A stretch of 64,000 bases of DNA from Streptosporangium amethystogenes (GTDB lineage Bacteria; Actinomycetota; Actinomycetes; Streptosporangiales; Streptosporangiaceae): NCBI RefSeq assembly GCF_000721075.1, contig NZ_JOEQ01000015.1:124001-188000 (forward strand). Reading direction: 5' to 3'. Each line of letters opens with the position of its first letter. Position 1 is the first letter of the stretch. Below the pieces are notes generated by a model, which saw only the letters and a program-made list of their open reading frames with translations, made no database searches and was not told the DNA's origin. A program made the translations under genes and the position numbers. Positions 62,669 to 64,000 of this stretch are shown piece by piece.

Positions 62669-64000
62669 ATGATCGACGAGATCACCTTCGAAGTGCTCCG
62701 GCACCGGCTCGACGCCATCAACGACGACGCCGCCCTGGTGCTGGCCCGGCTCTCCGGCTCCCAGCTGGCGGCCGAGGCCCGGGACCTGAACACCGTGATC
62801 ATGGCGCCGGACGGGCGGGTCGTCTGCTGTGGCCGGTACGTGCTCGCCCAGGTTGTCTCGATGCACCTGGTCGTGCGCGACATCCTGGAGAACTACTCCG
62901 ACAACCCGGGCTTCGGGCCCGGGGACCAGTTCATCACCAACGACCCGTACATCGGGACGCTACATCAGCCCGACGTCGTCGTGGTGGCGCCGATCTTCGT
63001 GGACGGTCGGCTCATGGGCTGGTGCGGCTCCACCGCGCACCAGCCCGACGTGGGCGGCCCCAACCCGGGTGGCATCACCTACGACGCCAGGTCCATCTTC
63101 GACGAGGCGGTGCCGATGCCGCCGGTGCGGATCGTCGAGGGCGGCCGGCTGCGCCGGGACATCGAACGGGAGTACCTGATCCGGTCCCGGACCGCGGAGT
63201 TGAACCGGCTGGACCTGCTCGGCCAGGTGGTGGCGAACCGCAGCGTCGTCGAGCAGGTGACCGGGCTGTGCGCCCAGTACGGGGCCGGCACCGTCGGCGC
63301 GGTGCTGGACCGCCTGCTGGAGCGGACCGAGGCGCTGTTGCGCGAGCGGCTGCGCGTACTGCCGGACGGGCGCTGGCGGCACGTGAGCTACGTGGAGTAC
63401 CGGCCCTACGGCAGTACTGCGGAAGAGCCCGAGACCGTCTACGCCGTCCGGCTGACCATGACCAAGCGGGACGACGACCTGGAACTGGACTTCACCGACA
63501 GCGACCCGCAGGCGCCCGGTGCCATCAACGCGGCCTACCCGGCGCTGGCCAACTTCGCCATCGGCAGTGTGCTGATCTACCTGTGCGGCGGGCTGCCCTG
63601 GGTGCCCGGTGGCGTGTGGCCGGTGGTGCGGATCCTCAGCCGGGAGGGCACGGTGGTGCACGCCCGGTGGCCCGCCGGCGTGGCGATGAGCACGGCCGCC
63701 ACCTGCCAGGCGATCCGGGTGTCGGTCAACGCCTGCGTCGTCCGGATGCTGGAGGTGGCCGAGGAGTTGGCGCCGCTGGTGATGGCCAGCTGCCAGGCCG
63801 CCGGCGGCGGTGGCGGGACGGTGCACGGCCTGCGCGCCGACGGCTCCGCCTACGCCACCATGACCCTGGACGAGATAAGTGGCGGCGGCGGGGCGACCTG
63901 GGCAGGCGATGGCGCCGACTCCTCGGGGTACACCACGTCACCCGGGGCGTCCTGCGTCAACGTGGAGGTCAACGAGGCGTACCTGCCGCTGCTGTACGAG
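62669..64000 (+). CDS. hyuB: Hydantoinase B family protein HyuB (cut by the right edge)
   Basis: 444 residues are visible with no stop before the window end. MIDEITFEVLRHRLDAIND, DQFITNDPYIGTLHQPDVVVV and LELDFTDSDPQAPGAINAAY are HyuB hallmarks. ATG 62669 has AGGAAAGG upstream, 15 bp after the HyuA stop. It is the partner of HyuA. Confidence 0.93.
   Translation, partial: MIDEITFEVLRHRLDAINDDAALVLARLSGSQLAAEARDLNTVIMAPDGRVVCCGRYVLAQVVSMHLVVRDILENYSDNPGFGPGDQFITNDPYIGTLHQPDVVVVAPIFVDGRLMGWCGSTAHQPDVGGPNPGGITYDARSIFDEAVPMPPVRIVEGGRLRRDIEREYLIRSRTAELNRLDLLGQVVANRSVVEQVTGLCAQYGAGTVGAVLDRLLERTEALLRERLRVLPDGRWRHVSYVEYRPYGSTAEEPETVYAVRLTMTKRDDDLELDFTDSDPQAPGAINAAYPALANFAIGSVLIYLCGGLPWVPGGVWPVVRILSREGTVVHARWPAGVAMSTAATCQAIRVSVNACVVRMLEVAEELAPLVMASCQAAGGGGGTVHGLRADGSAYATMTLDEISGGGGATWAGDGADSSGYTTSPGASCVNVEVNEAYLPLLYE

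Overview
The window is a GC-rich actinomycete chromosome segment. Evidence is the very high third-position GC, many GTG and TTG starts, short 4-bp gene overlaps (ATGA, GTGA, TTGA), F420/deazaflavin-type proteins, and actinobacterial families such as GntR/UTRA, XRE-TPR, many FadE/EchA/FadD-type genes and short-leader promoters. A Streptosporangiales-like source is plausible, but nothing here proves a genus. I found no tRNA, rRNA, insertion sequence, phage gene or CRISPR array.

Region 1 (about 1-8.5 kb) is a conserved MoxR/VWA system related to Escherichia coli yehLMPQ. It holds a partial upstream gene of unknown family, a MoxR-like AAA ATPase, a single 1233-aa fusion of a DUF5682 domain with a VWA domain, and a SWIM zinc-finger protein. 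The last two start with TTG codons overlapping the preceding stop. Region 2 (8.6-11.7 kb) has a Ddn-like deazaflavin reductase, an XRE-TPR regulator and a GntR/UTRA regulator.

Region 3 (11.8-16.4 kb) is a C5-dicarboxyl-CoA module: a double-hotdog hydratase resembling mesaconyl-CoA hydratase, a CitE/malyl-CoA-lyase-like lyase, a CaiB/BaiF transferase resembling mesaconyl-CoA C1-C4 transferase, and an acyl-CoA dehydrogenase. The divergent promoter of the module carries a perfect inverted repeat covering both -35 boxes.

Region 4 (16.5-64 kb) is a large acyl-CoA catabolic supercluster in more than ten short operons. It contains three AMP-forming acyl-CoA ligases, an NDP-forming acyl-CoA synthetase, six further acyl-CoA dehydrogenases, five enoyl-CoA hydratases, MaoC-type hydratases, a second CaiB/BaiF transferase, SDRs, a thiolase and a hot-dog thioesterase. 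It also has two luciferase-like monooxygenases, a two-component flavin monooxygenase with its reductase, an amidohydrolase, an esterase, a UGSC-family protein with cysteine in place of selenocysteine next to a NifU-like mini-protein, and a HyuA/HyuB pair cut by the right edge. Two ABC importers (SsuABC/TauABC-like and Liv-type with a LivM-LivG fusion) probably bring substrates in, and two FCD-type GntR regulators probably control parts of it. The natural substrate is not visible from sequence; a branched, alicyclic or aromatic carboxylic acid would fit.

The most striking non-coding signal is an AT-rich element, roughly ATCTTA-N3-ATGATT, in the 5' regions of most operons between 16.5 and 59.7 kb, including perfect palindromes at 24209-24226 and 35859-35883. 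It suggests that the scattered operons form one regulon. Long perfect hairpins separate the convergent operons.
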